This document shows, in pieces, positions 5,410 through 5,521 of a stretch of 5,521 nt of DNA. Each line of letters starts with the position of its first letter. Position 1 is the stretch's first letter. Made by a program: the position numbers and the translations under genes. A model generated the notes under the pieces. That model saw only the letters and a program-made list of their open reading frames with translations, ran no database searches and was not told where the DNA came from. This DNA is from DAOSVX01 sp035379765 (GTDB taxonomy: Bacteria > Bacillota_I > Bacilli_A > RF39 > UBA660). The stretch lies in NCBI GenBank assembly GCA_035379765.1, contig DAOSVX010000042.1, positions 1 through 5,521 of the forward strand, read 5' to 3'.

Positions 5410-5521
5410 AGTAGTAATTGGTTTAGAAGTTCACGTTGAATTAAATACTAAAAGCAAAAATTTTTCTAAAGGTAAAAATGAATATACTAGAATGCCTAAT
5501 ATAAACGTTAATGAAGTTGAT
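5402..5521 (+). CDS. gatB: Aspartyl/glutamyl-tRNA(Asn/Gln) amidotransferase subunit B (3' end outside window)
   Basis: Only the first 40 codons are present. They begin MYKVVIGLEVHVELNTKSK, the well-known GatB N-terminus (V-IGLEVHVEL-T-SK-FS), and continue to NINVNEVD, matching the N-(T)NV---D segment of the family. GatB binds the misacylated tRNA, phosphorylates the side-chain carboxyl with ATP and receives ammonia from GatA. The start overlaps the end of gatA by eight bases. An SD, AGGTGA (5391-5396), lies five bases before the ATG at 5402; the adjacent in-frame ATG at 5399 is too close to it. The open frame reaches the window edge, so the gene is cut by the window and not truncated biologically. 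Confidence 0.95.
   Translation, partial: MYKVVIGLEVHVELNTKSKNFSKGKNEYTRMPNINVNEVD

Overview
The window is a compact, strongly AT-rich stretch of core bacterial genes, all on the plus strand. It suggests a low-GC Gram-positive of the Bacilli/Mollicutes-like side of the Firmicutes, probably an uncultured reduced-genome lineage. The signs are: Shine-Dalgarno (SD) sites in front of most genes, an L21 leader ahead of rplU-prp-rpmA, a Prp protease with a cleavable N-terminal extension on L27, gatCAB instead of direct Gln/Asn charging, and a Mollicutes-flavoured GatA. It does not look like a code-4 mollicute: proS and the CYTH gene end in TGA, and every tryptophan I could place is TGG. I cannot name the species.

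Layout. 3-1226: proS, cut by the left edge; its coding frame is open from base 3, well upstream of the first ATG at 273. It is the short form of prolyl-tRNA synthetase without the INS editing domain. Its stop codon sits inside an intrinsic terminator. 1288-1968: radC. 1977-2114: a strong promoter and the L21 leader RNA. 2116-2417: rplU, recognisable along its whole length but broken by a one-base frameshift near 2290-2294. 2419-2730: prp (ysxB). 2731-3015: rpmA, ending in a second terminator that again uses the stop codon. 3057-3608: a CYTH-domain protein behind an extended -10 promoter. 3662-3952 gatC, 3952-5409 gatA and 5402-5521 gatB (cut by the right edge) form a tightly overlapping operon behind another extended -10 promoter.

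How it works together. Almost everything serves translation. ProRS charges tRNA-Pro. GatCAB converts misacylated Glu-tRNA(Gln) and/or Asp-tRNA(Asn). L21 and L27 are large-subunit proteins whose operon is controlled by its leader RNA, and Prp trims the L27 N-terminus so that it can work at the peptidyl-transferase centre. RadC and the CYTH protein are conserved but poorly understood extras.

I found no mobile element, CRISPR array, tRNA, rRNA or defence system, and no clearly undescribed system. The items most worth a second look are the rplU frameshift, the editing-domain-less ProRS, the radC-rplU junction (which looks like the Bacillus arrangement with the shape and sporulation genes removed), and unusual residues in the L27 tail.
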